From assembly GCA_964036195.1 (NCBI GenBank), contig OZ038455.1, forward strand, positions 7,519,855 through 7,583,854: a DNA stretch of 64,000 nt. The letters are read 5' to 3'. Source of the DNA: Sphaerolaimus hirsutus (Eukaryota > Nematoda > Chromadorea > Monhysterida > Sphaerolaimidae). The notes beneath the pieces are model-generated. The model had not been told where the DNA came from and made no database searches. It saw only the letters and a list, made by a program, of their open reading frames with translations. Positions 35,201 through 44,227 of this stretch are shown here, one piece after another (positions within the stretch are counted from its first letter, which is position 1; each line of letters begins with the position of its first letter). The translations under genes and the position numbers were made by a program.

Positions 35201-38200
35201 GGGAATGGAATATGGGATGTCGAAAATTACAACTGTGTTAAAAGTCTGCGGTGTCTTGCATTTCTGATACTCTTTTTTTCTAATAGAATGGCGTATTGGC
35301 AATAGAACGGCACCTCCAAAGAATGGCACGTTTTTGCATTCATGAAAACAATAGAATGGCAGCCTCCAATAGAACGGCACCTTCAATAGAATGGCTTGAA
35401 AAAAGTTGATGAAAAAAATATAATGGCACTCCTAAATATATTCGAAGAAATATGGTACTCACACTCAGTTTTGTTTCTCTTCATATTGACATGACACATG
35501 TAAATATCCAACAATTGTTTTTACAGCATGCCCAACTATTCCATCTATGACTGGTGGTGTAATTAACTATGTCTTTAATGGTGATGATGTGTCCAGTTCG
35601 CCTGTCCTTAGTAATAGGTACAAAGCAAATACAATAGCAAATGTCATATGTACTGGCACCTACAGAATGCCACCAGGGGGTGTGGATGTACTTCATTGTA
35701 AACCAGACAGTGGAAACTGGAATGAAACGTTCACCGAGTGTGAAGAAGGTACAGATTTGAACTACATTTTTGAATATGAGACAGATGATATTGGCTGTCT
35801 GCCATCCTGTGATACTGTGAGGCAGACTTTTGAATGTGGACACATAATTACAACTTGCTGGGTTGTAAAAGATTCATATTTTCATAAATGTCTACCTATT
35901 TTAATCAGCATAATACATCTGCAATATACACTGTATCCAACTTGTTACAGTGTGTCATGAGCTGGAACTGGGAAATAACGTTGGCAATGTAACTTATATA
36001 AATCCAATGGAGCCAGGATACGTGTATCGCGAAGGAATCGCAATAATGTCATGCAATGAAGTAAGTACGCAATCACTTTTGCACACCATTCACAATTGAC
36101 ATTTTTATATACTATTCAGTTGTTCACCACTTTTCAGACTTACATGTGGATGGGTGAGCCTCAGAATGATACAAGAACAGCTGAATGCAAGAGTGGTGAT
36201 ATTTGGGAGGGTGGAGGTGTCAGTTGTTCTTCAGGAGTGCCATGCATCACTGACAGATGTTTTGCTTGTGAGTACATTTTTTCTTCCAAGTGCATCACAA
36301 CAAGCATGAGGTCCTTATTTATGTGAGTGTTGTGCAAAATATGGCCACACTGTTTAAAGACTCAAACTGGTTGAGTCCATTTATACAGTCCATCATATGA
36401 GTAGATTTGGGCATATCTGCATTATTTAAGGGCACCAATCCGAGCCACCAAGCACAAGGCACCAAGCCACCAAAGTGTAAATACCGTATTACCTCGATTT
36501 AACCCCCCTTGAATTAACCCACCCCCTCGAAATACCCCCCTATAATTCGGCTGAGGAAATAATACCCCCCTCGAAATACCCCCCCCCCTAAATTGAATGT
36601 AAAGAGAACGTAGATAACAAATACCGCAATTTGTGATCTGTACAATGCAGAACACACGTTAAAACTGATGATTAAGTGACGTTAGGGAAGGGTTTAAATA
36701 TGTGTAAATATGTATATACAGTTTTAAATGCCTATAAACACATACACATCTATGAAATTGTTTGATTTTTCTACGCCTGAGTATGCGGAATTTCTGAAAA
36801 TTTCTGGCGAAATAATAGACCCCCCTCGAATAAACCCCCCTTAAATTTTGCTGGCGAAATAATAAACCCCCTGGGGGTATTTCGAGGTAATACGGTATGC
36901 TAAAAAGTCTTAGGATCGGTATCAATGAATTTAATGCACATCTAAGATCATTTAAAAACATCATTCCAAAACATCTTACAACATTAATGTGTTTCTAGAA
37001 TCTATTGGCATTACATTAAAAAAAGCCATTCACTTTTCACTTTTTCAGCCTGTCCCCACGCTGATCTCCCAATTACAAATTCAAGAATGGTCTCTCCAAA
37101 TCAAGGCAATTTTACAGAAATAGTAGATGAAGAACGCTCACTGCTTGGTGGCACAGCTACGGCGTACTGTGAAATCACATTTGGATGGTTTGATATGGTC
37201 GGTGTATATTCCAATTTTTTACATTGTCATTTGGACACATACTTCTTTTTCACAGATACCTGATGGTGGTTCACAAACAAGGGTATCAACCTGTGTGCCT
37301 TCACCCGACTCTGGCGATGGCAGTGAGCCAAATGCCACTGCATATTGGGACAATATGGAGAGTTTATGCGTTGGAGGTATTTTTTTATACATTTGTCCAC
37401 AGATTCATGTATCTCATGAGTTTTCTATTTTATGAAGTGTTTGTTTCCCCCAATAGAATGTACACCACTAGCTGATGAAATTGGAAGATTTGTTGTGTAT
37501 AACCAGTCTGTACTTGACAGTGGAATGTTTCCAGTCTATACAGAGGTATTTGTTTCATGTGACAATGAAACTGGCCACTGGTTTGAAAATTGGAGTAATG
37601 ATGAGACACTAGTTTGTACTTCAGATGGAACATGGGAACCAGAGATATTCCCAAAATGTGTCAATGGCAAGTCTAAATATTGCTTCATTCACTTTCAATT
37701 ATATGGTTTTATTGCAAAAGTCACTTTCAGTTTGCAAGCCATTTGATGAAAGTGAGTGGGGAAGTCATGTTATCAGAGCAGATTATACAAAAATCAATGA
37801 TGCGAAGGTAAGATCAGGTGGAAGTGTCACATTTCGATGTCAGTCTGATGCTGCATTTGGAAGGCATTGGAATGAAAAGACAAGTGAACTAACATGTGAT
37901 AAAAATGGTGTGTTATTTCATGTTTAAATATCAACTCATCACACCACACACCAACAAATGTGAAATGCAGGTGAGTGGTCTGGCGTGCCAGACAATTGTA
38001 CGGTGTTAGAGGGCCCTTGTTTGGAGACTGTTACACCCGGTGAAAAGACTGGCCGAGCTGCAGCAATGGCTTCTCAGTCACTGAGCTCCATATCTTTATT
38101 TGTCATGTTGTCTATTCTACTCATCATATTCCTTGTTCTATGCGACTTCACACTTCCCAGGCTGTTTCACATGGTGGAGGTGAGGTCAAAAAGGTTTCTG

Positions 38201-40273
38201 TGAAAATGCATTGATGAATTCCTAAAAGCTGATAGTTTGAAACTTCTGAGGGTGTGGTCATGTCGTGTCAACTGTAATTTTCATAGCTCTATGCATCAGC
38301 TGTTATGATCATATCCAGTTTTAAGCAAAGCACCCACCCCAGTATCACTGCATTGAGACATGCCATTGTTTTTGTGTTCATGTGCACATTCATGTACATT
38401 TTAATCACAATACTCAGGAATTGAGCTTGCTGCTAGCGCATGCACTCATTCTGCCTGGAAGATCAACCACCCTTTTTGATCTGGGTGCATTCTGTGATCC
38501 AGCCGCATCGCCAGATTATCAACCACCACAATTGAGCCCAACAATGTGCAGGTTTGTAAAAAAATTACAATATGGAGGTCGCCATCCTTTCTGTGTTTGC
38601 AGGTTTTTTGACACATTTTCCATTTGCATGAATAGGAACTAGATTCTTTTTCACCTATTTGCATGCTAGCATTCTTTTTAAATAGACTATTTCTACATAA
38701 AAAGGTTTGAATAGCCATTTGATCCCGCTCAGGATTATTGCAACAACACTGCACTCACTGTTTGGAATTCATTTTGGAACACTCTTTCTGGAATCATTGC
38801 ACAACTACACAACCTACACAAATGTGTTTACAGTAAAACCACTCTTCAGTAGGCTGACTATGCCTCTAACAGCTCTGATCATAACTGCTGTAATAGTCAC
38901 AACTACATGTATTGGATGGTTTGAAACTTATACCACAGAGGTTATTGCCTTTGCCTGCAACATTGTTGTTCAGACCCTAGTCCCAGTGTAGTAAATCTGT
39001 TCTGCTTGCTCTAACTAATTACCCATGGTAGACAATTATCTGTGCTTTTTACAATTTTTCAAAATTGGCTTTGTTGGGTACTTTTATGAATTTCCTATAC
39101 ATCAATAATTAGTAGAATGTGCACATTCAAGTTTGACCTTATATTGTTTATAGTTAAAAAGTACTGGACAAGTAAACTTAGTGTGTTGTTTTGGGAGTAC
39201 AAAATGTGCAAAATCAAGATAGATGTTGCATTTTGTTATTTTGACAATTTTTTATTTATAATCAGGATCCCAATGATTGACGAAAAGTTTTATTTGACAT
39301 TTCAGGATACATGCTGGTTGAACTTTGACTCCACAAATATGTACTTGGAGGTCATTCCATTCGCTATATTCGGTCTTTCTGCAATTGTAATCGGAGAAGC
39401 CACAACAATGAGGAAATTTCCAGAGTGCATTTCTTTTGATTCATCTCATAGTTACCATTCACAGTAACTTAACTTCCCTGCACATTTCTGTGATGCAGGC
39501 ATCCACTAGCAAACGAGGCTCTCAGGACATCAGCTAGCACAAGTGCCACTGGTCTAATGGTTGTTTCCCCACTCAGTTTGGCTGCTTGGTTTATTGGAGC
39601 CCAGGTTTTTCACACTTTTTGCTCTATGGTTTTAGATGCAGCTATCAAAAATCATGTTCTTTTTCAGGCGGTCTACGAAGTTGATGTTTCCCTCTACTCG
39701 TTGGCATCGATTCTGAACATTGCTTTGGGTGTGGCTTTGTTAGTTTTCCATACACTGGGAAATGCCAGGGCTAGAGCGCTGCTGACAAAGATTTGCTGCT
39801 GTTGTTGCAAGAAGAATAAAAACAAAAATAAAAGTACAACGCAAAATATACAACAAGAAGGTCAAGAAAATAAAGTGGAAGCCGATGCAGCCATTGCTGC
39901 AGATGATGCGTTTTCTGAATCTCAAGGCAACTCTGAGAAAGATTTGAAGAATGGTTCAAATTCCAAAGATGATCACAAATCCAGTAATATTGATTCTGAT
40001 GGCAACAATGATGCAACTACAGATAAGAAAGATGTTGATGATAAGCATGATGATGATACCCATGATAAGCATGATGATAATACCCATGATAAGCATGATG
40101 ATAATACCCATGATAAGCATGATGATAATACCCATGATAAGCATGATGATGATACAAATGATGAGCATCGTGATGATACTGATGATGAGCCGGACATGAG
40201 GAGGGCTATCGCAAGGCATGCTGTGTATGCTGCTAAAAGTGATTCTGATGCAGTTCCACCTAGGATTTCTTGA
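17252..40273 (+). CDS. Sushi-domain adhesion-GPCR-like 7TM receptor, 21 exons, 1207 aa
   Basis: Exons: 17252-17430, 22775-22918, 26789-26934, 28632-28753, 31064-31220, 32392-32493, 32672-32761, 35094-35243, 35527-35748, 35951-36060, 36138-36267, 37049-37197, 37256-37376, 37457-37666, 37731-37907, 37971-38173, 38418-38551, 38733-38940, 39306-39463, 39499-39604, 39668-40273. All phases agree. The signal peptide is at about 1-28; Cys-rich exons 1-2 follow, then about seven sushi-like modules (exons 4-16). TM1 is near 777-796. TM2 (ELSLLLAHALILPG), TM3 (LHSLFGIHFGTLFLES), the extracellular CWL (921-923) and TM7 (LNIALGVALLVFH) are class B2 landmarks. Next come five consecutive cysteines (possible palmitoylation) and an Asp/His repeat tail. 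No GAIN domain or GPS cleavage site is seen. Introns 4 and 14 start with GC. The last intron (39605-39667, 63 nt) is in frame; removing it gives the normal TM6-TM7 spacing. Exon 3 start and exons 6-7 are the least certain. Ligand unknown. Confidence 0.86.
17484..17973. repeat. 490-bp near-perfect palindrome in receptor intron 1
   Basis: The outer ends AGCCGGAATTAGAGCTC and GAGCTCTAATTCCGGCT are exact inverses, and the two roughly 240-bp arms match with only a handful of differences and one short insertion on the right (GACGTCATTTCAC-type). The centre is near 17730. Flanks read TTAA on the left and TTTA on the right, so it may be a foldback element of a TTAA-inserting type. Confidence 0.92.
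18131..18948. mobile_element. hAT-like element, AAATAAAATA word family (copy 1)
   Basis: Ends CAGGGTTGGCAAAATC and CCAACCCTG, flanked by perfect GTCATTAG (18123-18130 and 18949-18956). Subterminal zones are A/T words of AAATAAAATA type. It abuts a second copy with the same 8-bp duplication between them. Confidence 0.9.
18957..20020. mobile_element. hAT-like element, AAATAAAATA word family (copy 2)
   Basis: Ends CAGGGTTGGCAAAATC and CCAACCCTG, flanked by GTCATTAG at 18949-18956 and 20021-20028. The interior carries TGTCATGACAATTGAC-type inverted segments (19200-19650). The interior matches copy 3 at 24959-26027 in the opposite orientation. Confidence 0.9.
20210..20335. repeat. GGGCACTCCCA inverted-repeat element, partial
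   Basis: Related to the element that forms receptor intron 6. It shows GGGCACTCCCATCCCAG on the left and TGTCTGGGAGTAGCACC on the right, with CATGACTTTTGACACTTTGC words between. It is shorter than the copies at 31986 and 32494. Confidence 0.6.
20625..21872. mobile_element. TA-inserting element nested in 20407-22115
   Basis: Starts CCGTATTACCTCGAAATA after TA (20623-20624) and ends GAGGAAATACGG before TA. It sits inverted within the outer copy and is itself split by the TACGCTT element at 20889-21691. Confidence 0.8.
20889..21691. mobile_element. hAT-like element, TACGCTT word family (copy 2)
   Basis: Starts CAGAGTTGCGAAAGCG and ends CAACTCTG. Perfect 8-bp duplications GTGTTCTG at 20881-20888 and 21692-21699. 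Closely similar to copy 1 at 10841-12092 but without the nested TA element. Confidence 0.9.
22145..22568. mobile_element. TA-inserting element, CTGTATTACCTCG ends
   Basis: Begins CTGTATTACCTCGAAATA after TA and ends CGAGGTAATACGG before TA, with G-run and TATTTCG / TTATTTCG words inside. It is about 200 bp upstream of receptor exon 2. Most similar to the copy at 36484-36895. Confidence 0.75.
23154..24130. mobile_element. TAGTGATG / GGCGCC word element, right end degraded
   Basis: Left end TAGTGATGTAAAAGCGCC followed by about 190 bp of GGCGCC and GGCGCTTGGCGC words. A smaller matching block lies at 24083-24130, but the TACATCACTA end is missing. A TA-type AATAAGAC fragment occupies about 23620-23945. 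Confidence 0.65.
23620..23945. mobile_element. TA-type element fragment, AATAAGACTC word
   Basis: Left GTTGAATAAGACTCACTGAATAACTCCCC and right GTCTTATTTGAGGATATAC portions resemble the AATAAGACCCC group. The left terminus is not clear; the right terminus ends CGG then TA at 23946-23947. Confidence 0.5.
24364..24838. mobile_element. TA-inserting element, CCGTATTTCCTCG ends
   Basis: Complete copy: CCGTATTTCCTCGAAATA at the left and GAGGAAATACGG at the right, TA on both sides. It carries long C runs (up to 14) in both subterminal zones. In receptor intron 2. Confidence 0.82.
24959..26027. mobile_element. hAT-like element, AAATAAAATA word family (copy 3)
   Basis: Ends CAGGGTTGGTTTTATA and GATTTTGCCAACCCTG. 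Perfect 8-bp duplications GTGAGGAC at 24951-24958 and 26028-26035. Inverted relative to copy 2 and sharing its TGTCATGACAATTGAC interior. Confidence 0.9.
26091..26300. mobile_element. Half of a TAACGATGGCAAA / CGAATTTT element
   Basis: Starts TAACGATGGCAAACAATCG followed by about 180 bp of CGAATTTT words, matching the left part of 9192-10395. The right terminus is not found before receptor exon 3. Confidence 0.65.
27065..28199. mobile_element. hAT-like element, GGCGCC word family (copy 1)
   Basis: Ends TAGTGATGTGAAAGCG and TTTTTACATCACTA. Perfect duplications CTCTTGAG at 27057-27064 and 28200-28207. About 220 bp at each end are GGCGCC, GGCGCTTGGCGC and GCGCCATGGCGC words; the 700-bp centre is unique and noncoding. 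Confidence 0.92.
28766..29284. mobile_element. hAT-like element, ACTCGAGTA word family (copy 1)
   Basis: Ends CATAGTTGTTAAAACG and TTTTAACAACTCTG. Flanks GTTCTTAC (28758-28765) and GTCCTTAC (29285-29292) agree at 7 of 8. Words are ACTCGAGTA, TTTACTC and ACGTAAA. It begins only 12 bases after the GC donor of receptor intron 4. Confidence 0.8.
29409..30784. mobile_element. hAT-like element, ACTCGAGTA word family (copy 2), host of a GGCACC element
   Basis: Ends CAGAGTTGTTAAAAG and TTTTAACAACTATG; flanks CGTACTCG (29401-29408) and GGTACTCG (30785-30792) agree at 7 of 8. Split by the element at 29792-30727. Confidence 0.82.
29792..30727. mobile_element. hAT-like element, GGCACC word family
   Basis: Ends TAGTGATGTTAAAGGC and GCCTTTACATCACTA. 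Perfect duplications CTCAGTAC at 29784-29791 and 30728-30735. Same terminal sequence as the GGCGCC elements, but both roughly 200-bp subterminal zones are built of GGCACC / GGTGCC. Confidence 0.92.
31264..31425. mobile_element. TA-type element remnant, AATAAGACCCC word
   Basis: Begins CCATATATCCTTGAATAAG after TA; the right part ends GGGTCTTATTCGATAT without a clean terminus. In receptor intron 5. Confidence 0.55.
31426..31492. repeat. ATACTATACT microsatellite
   Basis: About 65 bp of five- and six-base ATACT / ATTATACT units directly after the TA-type remnant. Confidence 0.85.
31986..32157. mobile_element. GGGGGCATTCCCAGACCC inverted-repeat element
   Basis: Left end GGGGGCATTCCCAGACCC and right end GGGTCTGGGAGTGGCACC are inverted, with nested TGTCAAATGTCATGC and AGGGCATTTTCCATG arms, so nearly the whole 170 bp can fold. 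This is the same family as receptor intron 6 and lies in the preceding intron. Confidence 0.85.
32494..32671 (+). mobile_element. Receptor intron 6 consists of one inverted-repeat element (introner-like)
   Basis: The 178-bp intron starts GTGCCAATCCCAAACCCTG and ends CAGGGTCTGGGAGTGCCCCCAG. These are the imperfect inverted ends of the same family as 31986-32157, and the interior is that family's TGTCAAATGTCATGC stem. The exon edges read CAG|GT at both ends, so a CAGGT duplication could supply both splice sites. Exon joining keeps phase 1 (…ACT GCA GGT TGT…). The element occupies the intron with no other sequence. Confidence 0.75.
32829..34104. mobile_element. hAT-like element, GGCGCC word family (copy 2)
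   Basis: Ends TAGTGATGGAAAAAGCGCC and GCGCTTTTCCATCACTA. Perfect duplications GGTGGGGG at 32821-32828 and 34105-34112. GGCGCC word blocks at 32840-33035 and 33885-34095. In receptor intron 7. Confidence 0.92.
34361..34636. mobile_element. AGCGATTCA-end element, uninterrupted copy
   Basis: CAGCGATTCACC at the left and TGAATCACTG at the right, with inverted GACATGTAG segments. It matches 9049-10529 minus the inserted 1204 bp and keeps the unduplicated GTGACGCG at 34502-34509. Confidence 0.75.
34720..35070. mobile_element. TA-inserting element beside the exon 8 acceptor
   Basis: CCGTATTTCCTCGAAATA at the left and GAGGAAATACGG at the right, TA on both sides. It ends 23 bases before the acceptor AG of receptor exon 8, so it must supply or displace the branch point. 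Confidence 0.8.
35275..35455. repeat. AATAGAATGGCA word cluster
   Basis: Five to six spaced copies of AATAGAATGGCA or AATAGAACGGCA in receptor intron 8. The reverse word TGCCATTCTATT recurs at 44228-45097. Confidence 0.6.
36484..36895. mobile_element. TA-inserting element, CCGTATTACCTCG ends
   Basis: CCGTATTACCTCGATTTAACC at the left and GAGGTAATACGG at the right, flanked by TA. Most similar to 22145-22568. In receptor intron 11. Confidence 0.78.
40030..40200 (+). repeat. 24-bp coding minisatellite in the receptor tail
   Basis: Units encoding DDNTHDKH or close variants repeat about five times (near residues 1129-1181). The unit is a multiple of three, so changes in copy number keep frame. 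The encoded tract is strongly acidic with regular His, a possible metal-binding or flexible cytoplasmic tail. Confidence 0.88.
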
Positions 40274-40302
40274 ATGTTTATTGAAAATTTCTTGGAAGGA
40301 GA

Positions 40303-40882
40303 TGCTTTAAGGGCTCCGCACCTGTACGCACAAACGCCTGGCACGCACAAAATGAAAGTCTGGTACGCACAAACGCCCGGTATGCACAAAACTGTAGCTG
40401 TGTGCGTGCCAGTCGTTATGTATTTGTATACTCCAGTCACTTTACACCCTGCACGCGTGGTTCCCGCTGGAAGCGTGCCAATGGTGTTTTATCCATGCAA
40501 TTTTTAAAATTGAAAAGTTGAAAAAAGTTATCTCTCCAACGATACTCATTTACTCTAACGATACTTATTCACACAATGATTTCTCTCATCTTTTATACAA
40601 AAATCGCATGCTTTATCATTGTTGGCACGCTTCCAACGTGAGACATAAATGAGTGCGAGGGCAGAGTATCATATCCGCCGAGTATAACATTGCCACCAAT
40701 CTCACCGAGTGTTTGAGTGCATGTTGGGTGCATTCACGTGTATTCACGTGTATTCACGGTACGCACATAGCATCAGATTTGTGCGTACCGGACATTTGTG
40801 CGTGGCGGGCTCAATTTTGTGTGTGCCGGGCGTTTGTGCGCGCCGGACGTTTGTGCGTAGGAGGCCTGGCCCGCTTTAAGGA
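40303..40882. mobile_element. Foldback element directly after the receptor stop codon
   Basis: GCTTTAAGGGCTCCGCACC at the left is inverted, imperfectly, at the right (GGCCTGGCCCGCTTTAAGG), and TACGCACAAACGCC words pair with GGCGTTTGTGCG-type words. It begins about 30 bp after the stop, so it would lie in the 3' UTR. Confidence 0.6.
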
Positions 40883-41041
40883 CTGTTCTACATAAGAAGT
40901 GTATCATCTTTTTAGTGTAGCTATGAATATATTTATCGTCAATTTTTACCCACTCATGGAATCCATGGGATCTAGAATTGGTCATGGTATGTTACTATAT
41001 AGCACATATCCTTAAATACAACTGAAGCAATGCTCCATGAC

Positions 41042-41894
41042 CATGGTTGGTTTTAGTAAAATTATTTTTACTAAAATTGTATTTTATTTTTATTAAAATT
41101 GTATTTTATTTTTATTTTATTCATGTTTCATTTTTTTATATTTTATTTTATTCTGAAATGTCATTAATAAAATAAAATGAAACCATTTTGACAAAAATTT
41201 TACAAAAATTTTACAAAAATTTTACAAAAAATCTTAGATGCAAAGCCATAAAACAATATGCACGCTAGAAGCATGCAGATGAATACAAAAAAATTTAGTG
41301 TATACTTGTGTGTGACACGGGTGGTGACGTAGGTATCTTGAATTTTGACCGTCACAGGGGCCAGATAGATATGTAGCTAATTGCTCCTCCCGAGGGAAAA
41401 ATAGTCAAAAATTTGTTATTTTGGGGGGAGGTGGGTGGGTATGGGGGCTTGCAGGTTCAATATATGGACTTTTTCAAGGTATGGAACAAAGAAAATAGGA
41501 AGAAAATTACATAAATTAGTGATTTTTAAGGTGACAATATATTAAAAGATGTGAAAATTTTCAATTTTGAGCAAAAATATTTTTCATTCACAACACTGAA
41601 AGGAACAACAAGGCCCCTGTACTGCAAATTGGCAGCTAGAAACTTAAGCAACATGATATAAAACTTTGTTTAGAATTTTACAGGCACTCGAGTTTTCGTA
41701 AAATTTTACTAAAATTTAACAAAAATACAAATTTTTGTACAATTTTACAAATTTTTTTACAAAAATTCGAATTTTAGTAAAATTGTATTTTTATTTTATT
41801 AATTTTCCATTTTATTTTATTTTATTTTATTCTTCAATTTTCTGTTTTATTTTTATTTTATTTTTGTTTTTTTTCTGAGATTTTGCCAACCCTG
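41042..41894. mobile_element. hAT-like element, AAATAAAATA word family (copy 4)
   Basis: Ends CATGGTTGGTTTTAG and GATTTTGCCAACCCTG. Perfect duplications TCCATGAC at 41034-41041 and 41895-41902. Confidence 0.88.
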
Positions 41895-41902
41895 TCCATG
41901 AC

Positions 41903-43260
41903 ATCATTTTGATCCATTTTTGTGAAGTGTGTGCAATTAATTGATCTGAATGAAGCAGAAGTGAAGCGATGGGCCTACAAAACGTGTTCTCTGTGCGTCC
42001 TCTTTCTGTGGTGTCCTTGGTGCATGGCACCTAGTTAGCAAATAGTGTCATGGCACCATTGGTGCTTGGCGCCCTTTTTCTGGTGCTTTTTCATCATACC
42101 AGTAATGCAAACACTCAAATATGTGAGCAAATGCATGAGGCTGTTCATAAAATCTAAAAGTGGACACAAAAAGCCAATATCTACATTTTTCAAACCAGAG
42201 TTAGGTTTACCTGAACACTGCCATAATGTTCCATGAATCCATTAGCTGTTAATTTATTCAATTGATGCTTTTGTCCACTCTCTGTTGCCCATAGCTGCAT
42301 CCATAATGATCCGTCACTGTGCTAGCATTAAGGTACCAGTTTAAATCCTTTGAAGCAATCCATAACACACTTAATTATTTACTCAACATATGTATACTCG
42401 GCGGACATCACACTCAGTAAAGTCGGCGGACATTTCACCCTACAAAATCGGAGAGTTAGACTTCGCTCGTGAATAGAGCGAACAACGAAACTTGTGTCCC
42501 ACCTCCCACGCGGACGCTAGAAATTGAAAAAGAAAATCATATTAAAAGAAAAATGGACGTTTCGATGCGTCCGCGCGTGCCACGCCCTATTTATCTACAT
42601 TTTCAACGTTGCTCAAACTACCGTTTTACCGTTCAAACTAACGTTAAAAAAAAAAAATTTTTCATTCGTTGGCTCCGTTCCAACAGAAGATAACTTGGCA
42701 GCCGGCCAAAATTTCGAAATCCGCTATTTATATGAATAAGATAGGCTCACAATAGCTAAATATATAACCATGTATATAAACCAAACTAGCGATTATGAAG
42801 GTGGAAATTGGCAAAGCGAAGCCAATTCTAACGATTTTTAGCTAACTTTCAGTTTTCACTCTCATTTGTATAATACGCAACTGGTAACTGGGATACGTGC
42901 CAAGTTTTCATACATGACCCGATCTATTCCAATCGTTAAAATATTGCGTCACAATACCTAATGCCGTCATGCACTCTCCACTGGAGAGATTGACGCAAAT
43001 GTTTGTAGGGCGATACGTCTGCCAACTTTATGGAAATATACCATAACCCATCTGAATAAAGAACCAAAAAGCATACAGTTTTTCAGCATAATATTTCGTT
43101 TTTAATATGGAATAATTAATTACGAAATTATTCAGAAGCGTATATTCATAAAATTTCGCTAGAAATCTGCGCATACTTTGCGGTCCGCTGAGTATACCTA
43201 CATATGTGCAAAATTTTATGGGCTAGTCAGTCATCAAAAAAGTTGAAAAGACTTCAAAAC
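41903..43260. other. Intergenic, repeat fragments only
   Basis: A short mixed GGCACC/GGCGCC fragment lies at about 42045-42100, and a fragment of the CCATAACCCATCTGAAT hairpin near 43040. In the rest I see no exon or recognisable element. Confidence 0.5.
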
Positions 43261-43433
43261 ATGGATTACACATATCACAGCCTATCGCTGATTTTGCTGT
43301 GGATGTCCAGTTTGATTTCTTTGGTAGAGTGCTGGACTGGGTACTGTCCTGTAAAAAAGAAATGTGAATTCCCTGCAGATGTAGCATCGTGCACAGGATG
43401 TGAGCTAAATGAGCCGGGTCAAAAAAATACTAA
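43261..43433 (+). CDS. Probable first exon of a receptor paralogue
   Basis: It encodes a start Met, a hydrophobic signal segment (LSLILLWMSSLISLVECW) and then YCP-x4-C...SC-x-GC, the same Cys layout as receptor exon 1 (YCP-x4-C...NC-x-GC). A GTGGGT donor at 43434 gives phase 2, as in the receptor. The exon lies 3 kb downstream of the receptor on the same strand, which suggests tandem duplication. Later exons would be displaced by the 11-kb element at 45118-56267; I found none that convinces. It could be a broken copy. Confidence 0.55.
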
Positions 43434-43539
43434 GTGGGTTTGCATTTGACACATTTTGCTGTGTTGCTGTTGTATTTATGTCTAAGATGGAATTGGAAAT
43501 ATGAAAGCATTCAAAGAATAAAAAAGAAGCAGAAACAAC

Positions 43540-43678
43540 GGTTGAAATAAAACAAATCATTTGTAAACCTTGAAAAGTTTGCTTGACAGAAAAGTGGTGC
43601 TAATCATTTAGGTTACAAACCACAATGGTTGAAATAAAACACATCATTCTGAAACCTTGAAAAGTTGCATCATTTAGG
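43540..43678 (+). repeat. Short tandem duplication with GGTTGAAATAAAAC
   Basis: Two copies of roughly 85 bp, each with GGTTGAAATAAAAC, ACCTTGAAAAG and ATCATTTAGG, directly before the element at 43679. Confidence 0.7.
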
Positions 43679-44138
43679 CAGAGTTGTTAAAACTAGCGAA
43701 ACTTTTTTCAAAGTATACGTAAACGTAAAGTATTTATTTTTTACTCACCCCTTGAGTACAGAAAACATAAAGTAAACACATTTTAGTAAAGAGATATTAG
43801 TAAACGCAGTAAAGAGAAATTTCGCTTAAAATTAGCTATTTTCATCACTTTTTGCCTATTTTACGCAATTTTTGACTATATTTTTGGTTCTATCCCCATT
43901 TTTGTCTAGTTTCATCATGTATTTTTAGCTAATTTTCTCCGTTTTTCCCTTGTATGCCTTTAAAAACCTATATAAAAGGCTCTATATAAATCTAAAATAC
44001 TCGAGTACTTTCAAAACGTATACGTAAAAGCGAGTACCAGAACTTTTTTCGGAAGAAACGTAAACGTACCTATTTACTCTGTACTCGAGTATACGTATTT
44101 ATCGAGTAAAAGTAAATACGTTTTAACAACTAGGTATG
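43679..44138. mobile_element. hAT-like element, ACTCGAGTA word family (copy 3)
   Basis: Starts CAGAGTTGTTAAAAC; the right end TTTTAACAACTAGGTATG looks like the usual end with four extra bases. Perfect duplications CATTTAGG at 43671-43678 and 44139-44146. Confidence 0.78.
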
Positions 44139-44227
44139 CATTTAGGTTGCAAAAGCTGATCACAATTTCTGGTGCACTTTAAAATAGTGCAGATGTTTTT
44201 GGGTTTTTTGAGGTGTTAATGTGAGAC

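Noticed and set aside
35749-35950. Read-through of receptor exon 9 into the following intron
   Set aside because: The frame stays open, but the sushi module is already complete at 35748 and exon 10 joins in phase 1 with its first Cys; the extra sequence would break the module pattern.
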